Below, in pieces: positions 45,733 to 57,485 of a stretch of 64,000 nucleotides of DNA; positions within the stretch are counted from its first letter, which is position 1; every line of letters begins with the position of its first letter. Source of the DNA: Anastatus disparis (Eukaryota > Arthropoda > Insecta > Hymenoptera > Eupelmidae); NCBI GenBank assembly GCA_017163975.1, contig JAFFSR010000237.1:7750001-7814000 (forward strand), read 5' to 3'. A program made the position numbers and the translations under genes. A model generated the notes under the pieces. It worked only from the letters and a program-made list of their open reading frames with translations. It had not been told where the DNA came from and did no database searches.

Positions 45733-47128
45733 GTATTTTGTTGGTTTTGCAACACCATATTTTATGTGAAAAAAATTTTTGACTCACAAGCATTTATTTT
45801 TTCTTTACGCGAACATTTAATTTATTCTTGGTAAGATGAAAACGGAAGAACAATTTTTAAGAAAGAAATAAAGCAAACGATCAAGACGTGGGAAGTGATT
45901 AAATAACGATTAGGTTATAATTAAAATGGCTTCGGCAATTTCTTTATAAAAAGATCTTATAAAAATATCTTGCAGAAAGATAAAAATCTTATCATGATCT
46001 TATAAAAAGATAAAAAATTCAGTGACAATACTAAGAGAATAACGAAAAGCAATTTTTTCATCGATGTTTTTAAAATATGAGATCATAAACCAAATTATAA
46101 TGAAAAAAATTATAAATGTATTGTTAGTTCTTATATATGGACAACAATAACATTTAGACTAATAATTTTTTAATAAAAAAATGAAATATTAGATTTTTTC
46201 TTACAAATATAAATCAACCAAAACAATGTCATGTTATCGATAAAATAATTAAGTACGGCTTTGAACGCCGCAAATACTTTAAGAAGGCGCAAGATAAGAA
46301 GATCAAGAGATTAGATCAATTTTTACGGTCGTCATTTCTTAATCTTTCATTTTATTTCTTTCTTCAAAATTTCACACCTCTGTTTTCACCTTATCAAAAA
46401 AAAAAAAATTTAAACATATGCTTACATTTTAAAAATTCGCTTTTTCGTATAAAAAGATATTGTTGAGAAGTTAATAGCTCTTTAAGTACTTAAATTTATA
46501 TTATATACTTTTATATGGAAAAGCTTAACAGATTAAGATAAAAATTGTTAATAGATTATTCTGCCATAAAAAAAATGTGTTATTAAAAAAATGGTATTTC
46601 ATATTATTATAAAAATTACAACTTTGGGAAGATTATAAAATTTCCTTGAAAATAAATTTTCAAAAACGTAAAAATCAAAGCAAGTATAAATTTTATATTT
46701 TTTATACGTATTTCTTCGAAAAGAATACTAATTAAATTGCAATATCATGCAATTTTTTTTCTTGTTAAAACTTTAAATTTACGGCATTGAAAGTCGAGAA
46801 ATTACGAAAAATTCATCAAGTGATTTAAAATAAAAGTTATTCTATATTTTAAAATATAAGTAATGACTATCGAATTTTATTCAGTTTTTTACAACTTGGA
46901 AAATTAATTTAACGTTTTACTTAACATGTTTAATTAAAATAAAAAATTTATTAGTCAACTATTTCTTTTTAACTAGTTATCAAGGTTTCAAGGATTCTTA
47001 TAAATTATTTTTGAAATAAATTCTACTTTACAAAACCAAAATAAATGTACGATTTATAAAAGTATACATATTTAAAAATCATTCAAATAAAATTTTTACA
47101 TAAATTATAGCATTTTGAATAATTTTAT
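45733..47128. other. Gene-free A/T-rich sequence
   Basis: No frame, repeat or RNA gene was recognised between SINE copy 5 and the palindromic MITE. A less A/T-rich patch lies at about 46255-46335. Confidence 0.55.
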
Positions 47129-47516
47129 TAAGAGGAGGTCACGTATCTCTGTCCTTTTCTAATCAAAGAATTGAGTTTTTTATAGAAACTAATAACTTTA
47201 GCAAAAAATGAAGAGAAAGCCGCATCTCGTAATAAAAAAAAGGAATATTTTCTTTGATAAGAAAGAATTAATTTGATTGCTTTGTTTTCAAGAAAACCTT
47301 GAAAAACTTAAATCATAGAGGTTAGGGTGGACAATTTGGTTTTTCAAGGTTTTCTTGAGAATGAAGCAATCAAATTAATTCTTTCTCATCAAAGAAAATA
47401 TTGCTTTTTTTTATACAAGATGCGGCTTTCTCTTCATTTTTTGTTAAAGTTATTAGTTTTTGTAAAAAAATCATTTCTTTGATTAGAAAAGGACAGAGAT
47501 ACGTGACCTCCTCTTA
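47129..47516. mobile_element. Palindromic MITE, about 384 bp
   Basis: Arms of about 177 bp (47131-47307 and 47339-47514) are near-perfect reverse complements, with a 31-bp loop. The ends are AGAGGAGGTCACGTATCTCT. TA lies immediately outside each end; the same bases also read as TTAA on both sides, so the target duplication could be TA (Tc1/mariner) or TTAA (piggyBac). Few differences between the arms suggest a recent insertion. Confidence 0.85.
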
Positions 47517-47954
47517 ATTTATAAATATTTTATGTCATTTATAAATATATCTTTTTTAATTTAACTTTTTTCTTAATGCAAATACTTTTATTACTTTTCG
47601 ATTTTTTATTTTTTTGTTACTATAATGTTCTATTTTACTGAAGAAATATTCTTTAATTTTTTATACATCAAAAAATATTAAAGTAAAATTATAAAATATG
47701 ATACTAAATATATGAATAGAGAATTAAATAGAGATAACAATACTTTCAAAGTGATACTTTATTCAAAAATGAAAAAGGGAAAGAAATTAAAAAAAAAGTA
47801 AAAAGCTAAACATAAGCAAACAAAAATAATATCCAAAAGTGGAATACTTTGAAAAGTTGAGAAAAGAAATTAATGTGTAACTGACAACACTTGCAGACTT
47901 AAAATTAAGAAAAGAAAAACTTGATGTAAGATCAAAAGAAAAAGAGATAAAGAT

Positions 47955-48020
47955 AGAAATCGATTTTAGGTGGCGCTAATAAACCAGGCGCATGCGCTCC
48001 ATTAGTATGGTATGCATAAA
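47955..48020 (+). promoter_or_regulatory. Candidate GCGCATGCGC regulatory motif, copy 1
   Basis: ATCGATT, then CTAATAAACC, then the perfect palindrome GCGCATGCGC at 47988-47997, lie directly after a purine-rich tract. The palindrome equals the core of the NRF1-type binding site (the insect homologue is Erect wing). A similar arrangement recurs near 52170. Function is inference. Confidence 0.4.
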
Positions 48021-48475
48021 ATACGTATTCTTTACGCAAAATAATAGTTAATAATACGTCAAGTTAAGACTTATGTGAATCGCCACAGAAATTAAGAGTA
48101 TGATTTGGATAATTTTTTTCAATTTAAAGTTTTTTTTACAGAATTTTTATCTAAAAAATATTTTTTTAATGCAGAATTCATACCTATACTTGCATTGAAG
48201 AGTTTTAAAATGATTTTTTAACTTATTTTATTTAACTTATTCGCATATTTGTAATAATAAAAAATTTTTTATTTTATTTACAATTTTTATAGAATTCTTA
48301 AAAATATTCTTATTTGTATTTCGAATATCTTTATATTCTAAAATAAAATAAAGAACTGAAACTTTCTTTTGTTCACCCAATTCATGAATAAATAAAATAT
48401 CAAAAAACTCTTGTTTTACATTAAAATATTGAATTCAAATTTTAAAAAGCAAACATTTAGGAACGTACATATTCA

Positions 48476-48575
48476 CACTCTCAGATGCACACATTCACGC
48501 TCATACGTACATACATGCATACTCACTAATGCACACATGTACAGACAGGCACATACACACACGTACGTAAGCACA
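48476..48575 (+). repeat. Imperfect ACAC/CATA-rich simple repeat
   Basis: Interspersed CACA, TACATACATGCAT and ACACACG motifs over about 100 bp form a degenerate simple repeat. A second, shorter run of ACACACACACGCGCACG type is at about 49170-49200. Confidence 0.7.
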
Positions 48576-51500
48576 TTTACGTAAAATGAATTATTTGATT
48601 TTCAATTTTTTGAAATAAGTTTCTAATTATAATATTTAGTTTGGAACTATTTTTCTATCATCAATGCGAGGAGGCAATATCAAAGACAATTTTCTAATTT
48701 TTAAACATATTTTAAATTTTATGATTTTTTAACGTTCAAAAATGAAATATATAACATTAAACGTATATCTACGTTCAACAATAAATCATTCATATGTGAG
48801 TATCTGTTCATCCCATAATTGATTACTCTATTGCGGATGATAGAAAAACATCAAACGAAACAAATGCAAAAACTCTTGTTAGTCAAAAAAAAAAAGCAAA
48901 AAAAATATAAAAAGAAACACTGCATGAAAGGTATGACGTTACACAAAAAAAAAGGTATATATACGGTATACCGTGAGAGCTTAGTTATCACGTAATCGAG
49001 ACACGAAAATCCGTGGTTTCCAGCAGTATTGTTGTATTTCACTGGGTATTTGAAGTTTTGATGCGAATATTGAGTCCATGTCAGTTCTGGCGTGCATAAC
49101 AATTTTCCGGCTAACGCAGATCAGGATTCAATTCACGCTTATGTAATTAAAATAGAATCTATATTGGCTCCCACAAACACACACACGCGCACGCCCACTT
49201 CCACGCATATACGTACGGTTGAAAGCATTTCAAAATTCATGCATGCATAAGTTTATTTATTTGCATATATAAAAATTAATTAGATTTGCCAATCTCACAT
49301 TTGAGGCCTCAATCTAGTATATAATACTCCTTGTACAAATATGATATTCATCTCTATACAAAACCATAATAGCCACTTAAAAAAATATTGATCATTTGCT
49401 TATTTTCATCAAACTATTCGCATTTAACAACACACATTTTTTATTCAATCTAAAATATGAGTAGTTAATATTGTTCTAAAATAAATTGTTTGAGTGACTA
49501 AACCGCTGATACATTTTGAATGTACAAGAATTAAAGATTATAATAAAGAGCTTAAAACCATCTCGATTCAGAATTTCATAATCTCTCATATCTGTTGGTT
49601 CGTTAAAAAATGCTTCCGAGAATTCGTATGAAAAGAAATGGAAAATGAAAAAAAACATAGAGGTACAAGATTACGCTGTCATCGGCGCGGATTGAAAATG
49701 AAAATACAAAAGCTAAAGGACTGAAAATTAAAGCAAACGATGAATGGAGAAAGTTTCTTTTAATAAGTGGGACGTTTGCTTTGTTGATAAATAATAACTT
49801 CACGTTAATTCGTTAGTTTGGAAATTAATTGAATATGTTGACTTATTTAAAAATGATTAAAAATTATGTTTTATGAAATTGGTTGGTTTTAAGTAATTTG
49901 ATTGTTGATAAATCTCTAATCTACTCTATATGATCATAATGTAAACCTTTAAAGTACTAAATTAAAAAAGAAAGATTTTATTTTGAAAAATGGCTCAAAT
50001 TAATTTGGACACCTACTAGAGCTTCTTTGCTAGTGTAATTCACACGCAAAATGTCTAAATCCCGCGTAAAAACTTTTCTACATTCAACATATTGATCAAG
50101 TAATATTACCATACGTTGCCTATATTTCAAAATATATTAGCAATAGTCTTTCAATATATAGTCAATATCAATTCGTAGATTCTAATTAACATAATTCTCA
50201 CATTGCAAATAGAATCATCCATATATGGGATATTACTAGAAATTAAAAATGGTCACTGTTACGATTTTTCGTACATATCCTCTTAGTTTGATATTTGTAA
50301 TGAAATTAAAACTTTAATTTTCATATTCGTAACGGTTTCACATAATAATGAATTTTAATACTCTTATTATTATATAAAAACTGAATTTTAAATAATGACG
50401 TTGAAAGTGAATATGAATGATAATTTAATTTAAAAAAGGAAACCCACTCGAAATATAAATTTTATTTCGAAGATCTTCTAAAGGATTTTCTTTTTGTAAA
50501 AGAAAAGATTACATTTCAATTAATGTTGTCGAAGTGAAAAGGTTATAAAATTTTAAAATTCATCGTAAGTTATTTAATAAGCACACATTATCCTTCCGTA
50601 TAGACTCAACACCATAAAAATCACCCCATATCAAAGAAAGAAAATAAAGATAAATAAGTACGTTCCAAAAATTCTATACGTTTCTCCTTAAGTTCGTAGT
50701 AAATAAGCCAGTTAATCCAATCTTTCCCCCAAAAATAATACGTGTGTATAAGTGTCGAGGGAGGATAAAAATATCTTAAATTCGTACACCTTTTCTTGAC
50801 ATATCGATACAACATTTCTTCTTTAAGTCCATTTCTTTTTCTCTTTTTCCTTTTCCCGTCCCGATCACATAATCGTTTACTCATCGCCATCATTCATATC
50901 AGGTCTCTTTTCTCCCCCACCGCGAACGAGTGGAGAAAAATGTTTGCCACTGCTGTGTATAAAAGAACGAAGAAAAAGTAAGATCACAAGCATTAGGGGG
51001 GCTAAGAATAAAAGACAAAGTCCCTTGACGCAGGAAACGATCAAGTTTTTCTTAAGGAAAAAAAATCTTTCTTCCCCTCTTACGCTTTTTCTGCTTTTTT
51101 TTTCCTTCATCAGCTGAAGTTGCCACTTTTCATTTTATGTTCTCGTTTTCCTATTTCTTTTTTTCTCTTTTCTTTCAAGTTTATCCATCTCTTTTTCTAT
51201 TCCTTTGTTCAGATACGTAAAAATCAGGTTTACTTCTTATCTTCTCCTCTTCTTGTCGGCTCAAATGAAAAGAATATTCGAATGAATGAGCAATGCGAAA
51301 ACCAAGTCCCCGGAGAGAAGGATGATAACGACATGTGATAACTCTTTTCGTTTTAGATTTTTATTTATTTTTTTTTTTTTTTTTGGTTTAGCAATAAAAG
51401 TCTGATGGTTAGTACGCTAACCCCTAAAATTCCATCAACCAGCAAAATAATGAGAAATAAATTACGAAAATTGAATGAAACTCCAATACGTTCCAGCCTG

Positions 51501-52164
51501 TTACTTTTAATGTGATCTGAGACCAGACAATAATGGAAAAGAAGAGCAAGCAGACACACTACGTAAGATACATTCGGCAATATTTTGGATAAAATACGAT
51601 TGTTTGAAACGCAAGCGCGAATGAAAGTGAAAGTTAAACAGGAATTAAAAGAAAAAAGATGTATGTGAAGAACAAGAGAAATAGCAAGATAAAAAGGTTG
51701 AATGAGACAGCTTTAAGTGAATAATAAGAGTAATACTTAAGATAAAATAAAAAGAAAGCCACTGATCACGATAAAATGAAAAGTCTGACAATAAATATAA
51801 ATAAATAACATACATAAAAAAATTCTTGGAATAAAAAAAAAGATTAACAGATAAAAAGAAGAAAAAAGGAAAACAAATTACATCATTTTAAGACAATACA
51901 AAAGCATTGAATAGAAATGAACAAGTAACACAATAAGAATCCTCTATACACGTGTCCACTATACAATAAAAGGTACCTAAAATCTAACTACAGTTACATA
52001 ATGACTACTATTTTTCAAAAAATCAGATATTTACGAGCAAAAAGATAAAGAAAATATTTAAGAAAAAAGAATAAAATTGTTCCAGGAAGTTATTATGGAA
52101 AAAAGTGTTAATTTGAGCGAGAGAGACAAAAAAAAAGATCGCATAAAAAAGAGAAGCAGTGTAA
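48576..52164. other. Gene-free sequence with mixed composition
   Basis: A less A/T-rich segment at about 48960-49130 is open on the - strand (48851-49102), but I recognise nothing in it. Pyrimidine-rich DNA at about 50790-51240 switches to a purine-rich block at 51590-52160. Open frames here reflect this skew. Confidence 0.45.
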
Positions 52165-52235
52165 GATGGATATCGATTCCCTCTAGTCTTAATAAACAAG
52201 CGCATGCGCTTTGGCATGGAGAAAATAGGTGAGTA
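52165..52235 (+). promoter_or_regulatory. Candidate GCGCATGCGC regulatory motif, copy 2
   Basis: ATCGATT, TTAATAAACA and GCGCATGCGC (52200-52209) follow a purine-rich block, then GGCATGGAGAAAATA. The order and spacing echo the motif group at 47955-48020 about 4.2 kb upstream. It may mark a promoter with no visible coding exon beside it. Confidence 0.4.
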
Positions 52236-53033
52236 TATGGACATAACGTGTAATTCCATTTTGTGCATTCTCTTACATCCTTCCCTCCTTTGAAACTCCT
52301 CCGACTGTTAATTATTCTGACCAAAGTGAGTAGCACACCCATATACATAGCTATACAAATTTGCTTTTAGTTTGGAGCTTAAGATTTCTCGGGGTGTATA
52401 AGTACTATTTATAAATGGAATTTTATATTCTTGTTTACGATTATCATTAAAATGTAAATTAAAGTGTTTTTTATTTATGATTTACGAGAAATTGGAAAGG
52501 TACTGCTTGTGGTTGTTATTTTTTTGTTTATTACATAAAATATTTTTATTGATTTTGGATAACAAATTTTCAACTTTTGAATTAATTTTAATATTTTTAT
52601 TGCTACTTAATTTTGTTATATATTTAAAAAACTCATAATCGAAAAATTGGCTTATTCAAATTTGATAGAAATGTTTAATTCAAAAAGCTAAAGTTTAGAG
52701 ATTTATGATTTCACGATTTATATTGTATTTTAGATTTTGAGTTTTAAATTTCTTTTCTTCGGTCAAAGAGCTTTTTTAAGTAATTCTTTGGAACCATTGC
52801 AAAAGTCAATATAAAAATTTTGATTGAAAACTATAATACTATATTTTTAAAAATTAAAATCACAAAATATATTTTTTTATTTCAATATTTTTCGTACACT
52901 TGAATATCATTTCTTTTCATTCATAAATGATTCTTTGTTAATAAAAAAATCTCACAACGAATAAGTTCTGTTTAAAAACATTGAGCATGGTTAAACTAAA
53001 ACTAAAATATCGTTTACAAACTTTAAATTGTAC

Positions 53034-53238
53034 TTTTTTTAAATTTTATTTAACGTTGCTGTATTTATGCTATCATTACGATGCTATTTAGCAACGGAGG
53101 TCGTCAGTGTGTTTGTGAACAAAGCACATATATCGTATACAGTGGTGCTTGTATCGATCGGCCGCCGAAAGTGGGATTCGAACTCGAGTCCTCGAGAATA
53201 CAAATCCAACGTTCTACCGAGTGAGCCACTGAGACCTC
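53034..53238 (-). mobile_element. tRNA-derived SINE, copy 6
   Basis: A reverse copy. The - strand 5' end is at 53238, the B box GTTCGAATCCC lies in the middle, and the AACGTTAAAT tail is at the left end. Flanks AAATTGTAC (53025-53033) and AAATCATAC (53239-53247) match at 7 of 9 positions, consistent with an aged target-site duplication. Confidence 0.85.
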
Positions 53239-55652
53239 AAATCATACTTTTTATTTTGTTATACAACTATCATGAAATTTCTTCAAAATAAATAACTCTT
53301 GGAAACTTACATTTGTGTTACGCTTATTCAGATATTAGTTTCTCAATGCATATAAGTTGGCAGGTAAACATTACTTCAGTTTGTGCAAAGCTATATTGCA
53401 GATAAAAGTAGTTTTTATTAGTGTATATTTACCAAATATAAATTTAAATTAAAAGCATTTTATGTTTCAAATCTTATTAGTAAGTATTACAGCATTTGTT
53501 ACTAAAAGATTCAAAATGCTGAAAAATGGAAAAAATTCTTTAAAGATATATTCAAAAAAAGAAGTTAAAAATTTTTTTTTAATTTACTAAAATATTTTTT
53601 TTACATAAATTACAAAGTCACATATTTGATTTTTCATAATCATAAATTGTAAAATATTTTGAAAAGTATTTAATTTATTTTCTGAAAACTTTAATAATTA
53701 TAACTTCACTTCTATCCATTTATACAAATATAGTTTATTTGCATTATTTTGATTTAGTAATTTTCTTCTTTGATAAATCTCAAGCTTTTTAAAACACGTG
53801 CTACTTTATCAAGATTTTGTTTCTCCAAGTCCCATTTATTGTTGCTTAATTTTCCTGCATCAGAAGCTTTTCAACTTCGTTAAAAGTGCCAGCCGCTAGC
53901 GCAAAATGCATTACGCGTAACTTCAAGTACGCCATTATAAAAATTTTACCCCATGTGCTTCTTTTTCTAAAAGCGATGTAATATGAAAGAGAAAAAATTA
54001 CACGAAGCATTTACAATGGCCATGCTTGTAATGCATAAAGTACGGCACATTTTTAAACTTGTTCAATATATTCTTCTATGAGAAAATTAATAATAATTTT
54101 TAATTTTATAACAAATTTTAATTTTAATAAGTTAGAATTTTATTCAGTATAAAATGTTACAAATTTTTTTCATAGATTTATGCAGATATGCGTGGAAAAC
54201 TATTGTGTACAGAATTTTTTTAAAAACAAAAACGGTATTTTACGTCGATACATTTTCAAAAACAAGTTTTTAAACTGATGTTCACGGATTAAAAAAAGAT
54301 TTGTACGAATCGTGCTAAAATCTATACGTATGTTTTCGAAAATTTATCGATAAATTTTTCACATTTCCTTGCAAGTTATCTTAGAAAAACATTCTAAAAA
54401 TTCGTCTGCAAAAATATGTACAATAAAAGCTTTACTTTAAGCGAGCACTTTATATAAATATCTGCAAGAGTTATTGCAAAAATGCTCCGCGAATCCATCT
54501 GAAATTTTCTGCTCAATTTTTTCTTACCCGATTCTAAGCTTTAATAAACAACGATCTGTCAATGTTTGTTAGAGAAAAACCTTAAAGTTGAACAAATCTT
54601 GTACAGTTTATCTAGCACAAAAGGATAAAAGGACGAGTATTACAGAGAGAAATATAACAAAATAAAATATCGTAACATAAAAGTCAAACGAAAGAGATAG
54701 TTCAAAAGAAGCAAGGCATAAAATTACAGTAGAAAAAAAAGATTGTGAAGAAATGAGAATGAAATTACTTTGAGCAGGAGTGATTAAAAAGTTACATGAA
54801 ATAATAAAGAGCGTAGTGAAGTGATAAATTACTCCTAATTGCAATTAATTACGATTAATTGCTCCTTTTATGCGAACATTTTAGTACGCGTTTCATTCGT
54901 CTGAGCACATGTATTTTATGGAGAAGTCCTTTCATTCATCATGTTTCTATTGCAATGTAAATAGATCGAAATGAGAACGTTTAAGTCTTATAACGCATCC
55001 TATCGAGGTACAGGCAAGAGGAGAACCATTAGTGGAGATGTTATATTAATTTAAGATGTTTTTTTTAAGTAATATGTCGTAATTTGCATGGGAAATAAAA
55101 TAAAACCTCTTTCTGCTTTAGAGTAAGTTGAAATGAACTAGCAGGAGTGCAAATGATTTGGGACTCAGATTTTGTTTTAACTCTAAGATCATTTTTTTTA
55201 CATAAAATTATGAAGTGGGATGCAACTATTTGGCCTTACATCACCATTTGACTTGACATCACTATTTGACTTTACTAATAATTTCAGAAAATTTACACTC
55301 GAGTAATGTCAAAGTTGAAATCAAAACCTTTTATTAAAAAGAAATCGTTTATAAAACTTAACATTTTTGAAAAACTCAAATGGTTTTAAAAGCTTCATTT
55401 AAAAAAAAATTTTTTTTTAATTTTTGAAAAACATTTTGAAAAAATTTGTTGGAAAAATAATTTATTAAAAAAATTTACAAAAAAACAATTTGTTTAAAAA
55501 CATGGTTTGTTTAAATAAAATTATTTGTTAAAAAAAAATCGATTCATTTAAAAATGAAAAAAAACTAAAAATGTTAAAAACTTTTAGATAAAATGTTTAC
55601 CAAAAATTAATATTAAATTTAATGTCAATTACTTTAGGCACTATGTTAAAAT

Positions 55653-55856
55653 ATTTTTTTTTTTTATTTTATTTAATGTCGCTGTATTAATGCCATCATT
55701 GCGATACTAATTAGCGACGGAGGTTTTCAGTATATTTAAGAACAAAGCACTTGTATCGTACAGTGGTGCTTGTATAAATTAGATGAGACCGGGATTCGAA
55801 CTCGGAGCCACGAGGTATGAATCCGTCGCTCTATCGACTGAGCCACCGAACACCTC
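55653..55856 (-). mobile_element. tRNA-derived SINE, copy 7
   Basis: A reverse copy with its 5' end at 55856. The sequence is more diverged in the head (GAGGTGTTCGGTGGCTCAGT on the - strand), but the B box is intact and the GACATTAAAT plus A-rich tail is present at the left end. Confidence 0.83.
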
Positions 55857-56859
55857 TATATTTTTTAAAATAAATTGAGTCTTTGGGTTAATTTTTTTTT
55901 TTTAATAAAAGACTTCAAATTCAATATGACTTTGGTAAGAATCTTTTTGGATTATTGTTAGTTAAAAAACTGTATAACGTGAAAATCAAATGCCATTTTT
56001 TCTTTAAAAAAAACTTTAATACTAACAGACGCTGCTTTTTCCTCAAATACTTAACATTCGTCTTGTAAATTTTAAAAAATCTAATATAATTTTATTGAAT
56101 TTTTTTTAAACTTCAATTCTAATTACAATTCTTTATTTTATTGATTTCAACGCGAAGCTGCATAATGTTTTCATTTTATCGATCCTAAATCATTACGAAT
56201 CAAATTTTTTAGTAATAATCAATAATATTACTACTAAATTAGTATTATAGTACTATATACAGTACTAAGTATTTCTACGGTCTTCATTCAAAGACAGTAG
56301 AAATATTGACTATATGATATTCAAACAAAAATATTTTATTAATGAATTTAAGAGCAATAAAACAAAGAAAAAAAAATCGATATGGAATAAAAAATTCAAA
56401 AAATACGGTCACAAGCCTGCGGCAATCTCAAGAAACGCTAATGGTAACTGACATAAAAGTAAAAGATTTTAAAAAGAATAAAATAAAAAGAGAATATTCA
56501 GAAGATATTAGAAAAAAAAACGAGCAACAATAAAGTCAAAAGAAGAAAAGGAGATAGTAAAAGTCGTGGTATATAAGAAAATTTTCAAACGGAATCCAAA
56601 AGGTGGAAAAAACGAAAAGATAAAAAAGATAAAAAAGATGAAAGAAAAAAAAGTAAAATAACGTACGTTCAAACTTTCAGATATTTTTATGCACACTTAT
56701 AAATATTTTCAAACTAAATATTTATAATATTAAAATAACTAAAATAATTCTAAAAAAAATAATTTATCATAAAAACTCTATATAAATAATGAACTTAAAA
56801 AAAAATATTAAAAAAAAAGTAAATCCATGAAAAAATCGTAAAACGAAAAGAAAAAGATA

Positions 56860-57485
56860 AGTCCAGTTTCCACTTAATTGATCTACCGCGTTTAATGATG
56901 CATTACCCCCGAAAAAGAGCGGGGGCTAAAGTACATCGGTAGCGTAGCATGAAAGCGGCGAGATGTTACACCATTGAGCTTCGAAGCAAATTCGAATTCT
57001 GGGGAAACGAGAATCTCTCTCTCTCTCTCGCTTGAAGCATATAGATATATGTTCGAAAAGGTATATAGTAAGAGAGAGCAAGAGAGAGAGAAGGAGACTT
57101 ATAACCAAGTACTTTCAGCTCTTGTGGATACGAAAACTTGCTCGTGTTGTTGAGAAAGAGCTATGCATTTACGCAAGGATGGAAGGAAGAAAGTGAGAGC
57201 AAGTATATAGGCTTCCCGTACTGTATGTATATATATCCTTATTTCTCAAAGTACCCTCTTTCAACTCTTCCACGAGCAATCAGGCATCGGAGCAAAGTCA
57301 CTTTCCAACAAGTTTCTAAACAAACTTTCAACAAAAGTTCGGCATGCCCCACCCCTCCCAACTATACCTCCTCCACCTTCTCCTCCTACTCCTTACTACA
57401 CTTTTCCTCGTGTTACACGCTAAAGAAATGAATATAAGTACAATGCTTTAAAGCCGTTCTACCCTGCTAAGTTTTACTCTTACGT
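56860..57485 (+). repeat. Copy B of a dispersed three-block duplication
   Basis: Matches copy A at about 3310-3740: about 56866-56912, about 57276-57340 (GAGCAATCAGGCATCGG) and about 57421-57480 (ATGAATATAAGTACA then AAGTTTTACT). CT and GA microsatellites (about 57013-57030 and 57071-57090) lie between the first two blocks and lengthen it. A 97-codon frame (57138-57431) reads RAIRHRSKVTFQ in the middle block, in the same frame as copy A. Confidence 0.65.
57013..57092 (+). repeat. Paired CT and GA microsatellites
   Basis: A (CT)n run at 57013-57030 and a GA-rich run at 57071-57090 face each other across about 40 bp and could form a hairpin. They lie within copy B of the dispersed duplication. 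Confidence 0.8.

Larger units (their letters stand above)
52236..56859. other. Gene-free A/T-rich sequence between motif copy 2 and duplication copy B
   Basis: Apart from SINE copies 6 and 7 and purine-biased stretches at about 54610-54800 and 56340-56660, nothing was recognised. The CpG-containing segment near 53880-53940 has no motif I can name. Confidence 0.5.

Noticed and set aside
48851..49102. 83-codon - strand ORF with some tRNA-like reverse motifs
   Set aside because: No clear A/B boxes or protein family; too weak to call as SINE or gene.
53067..53291. 74-codon ORF
   Set aside because: Antisense read-through of SINE copy 6.
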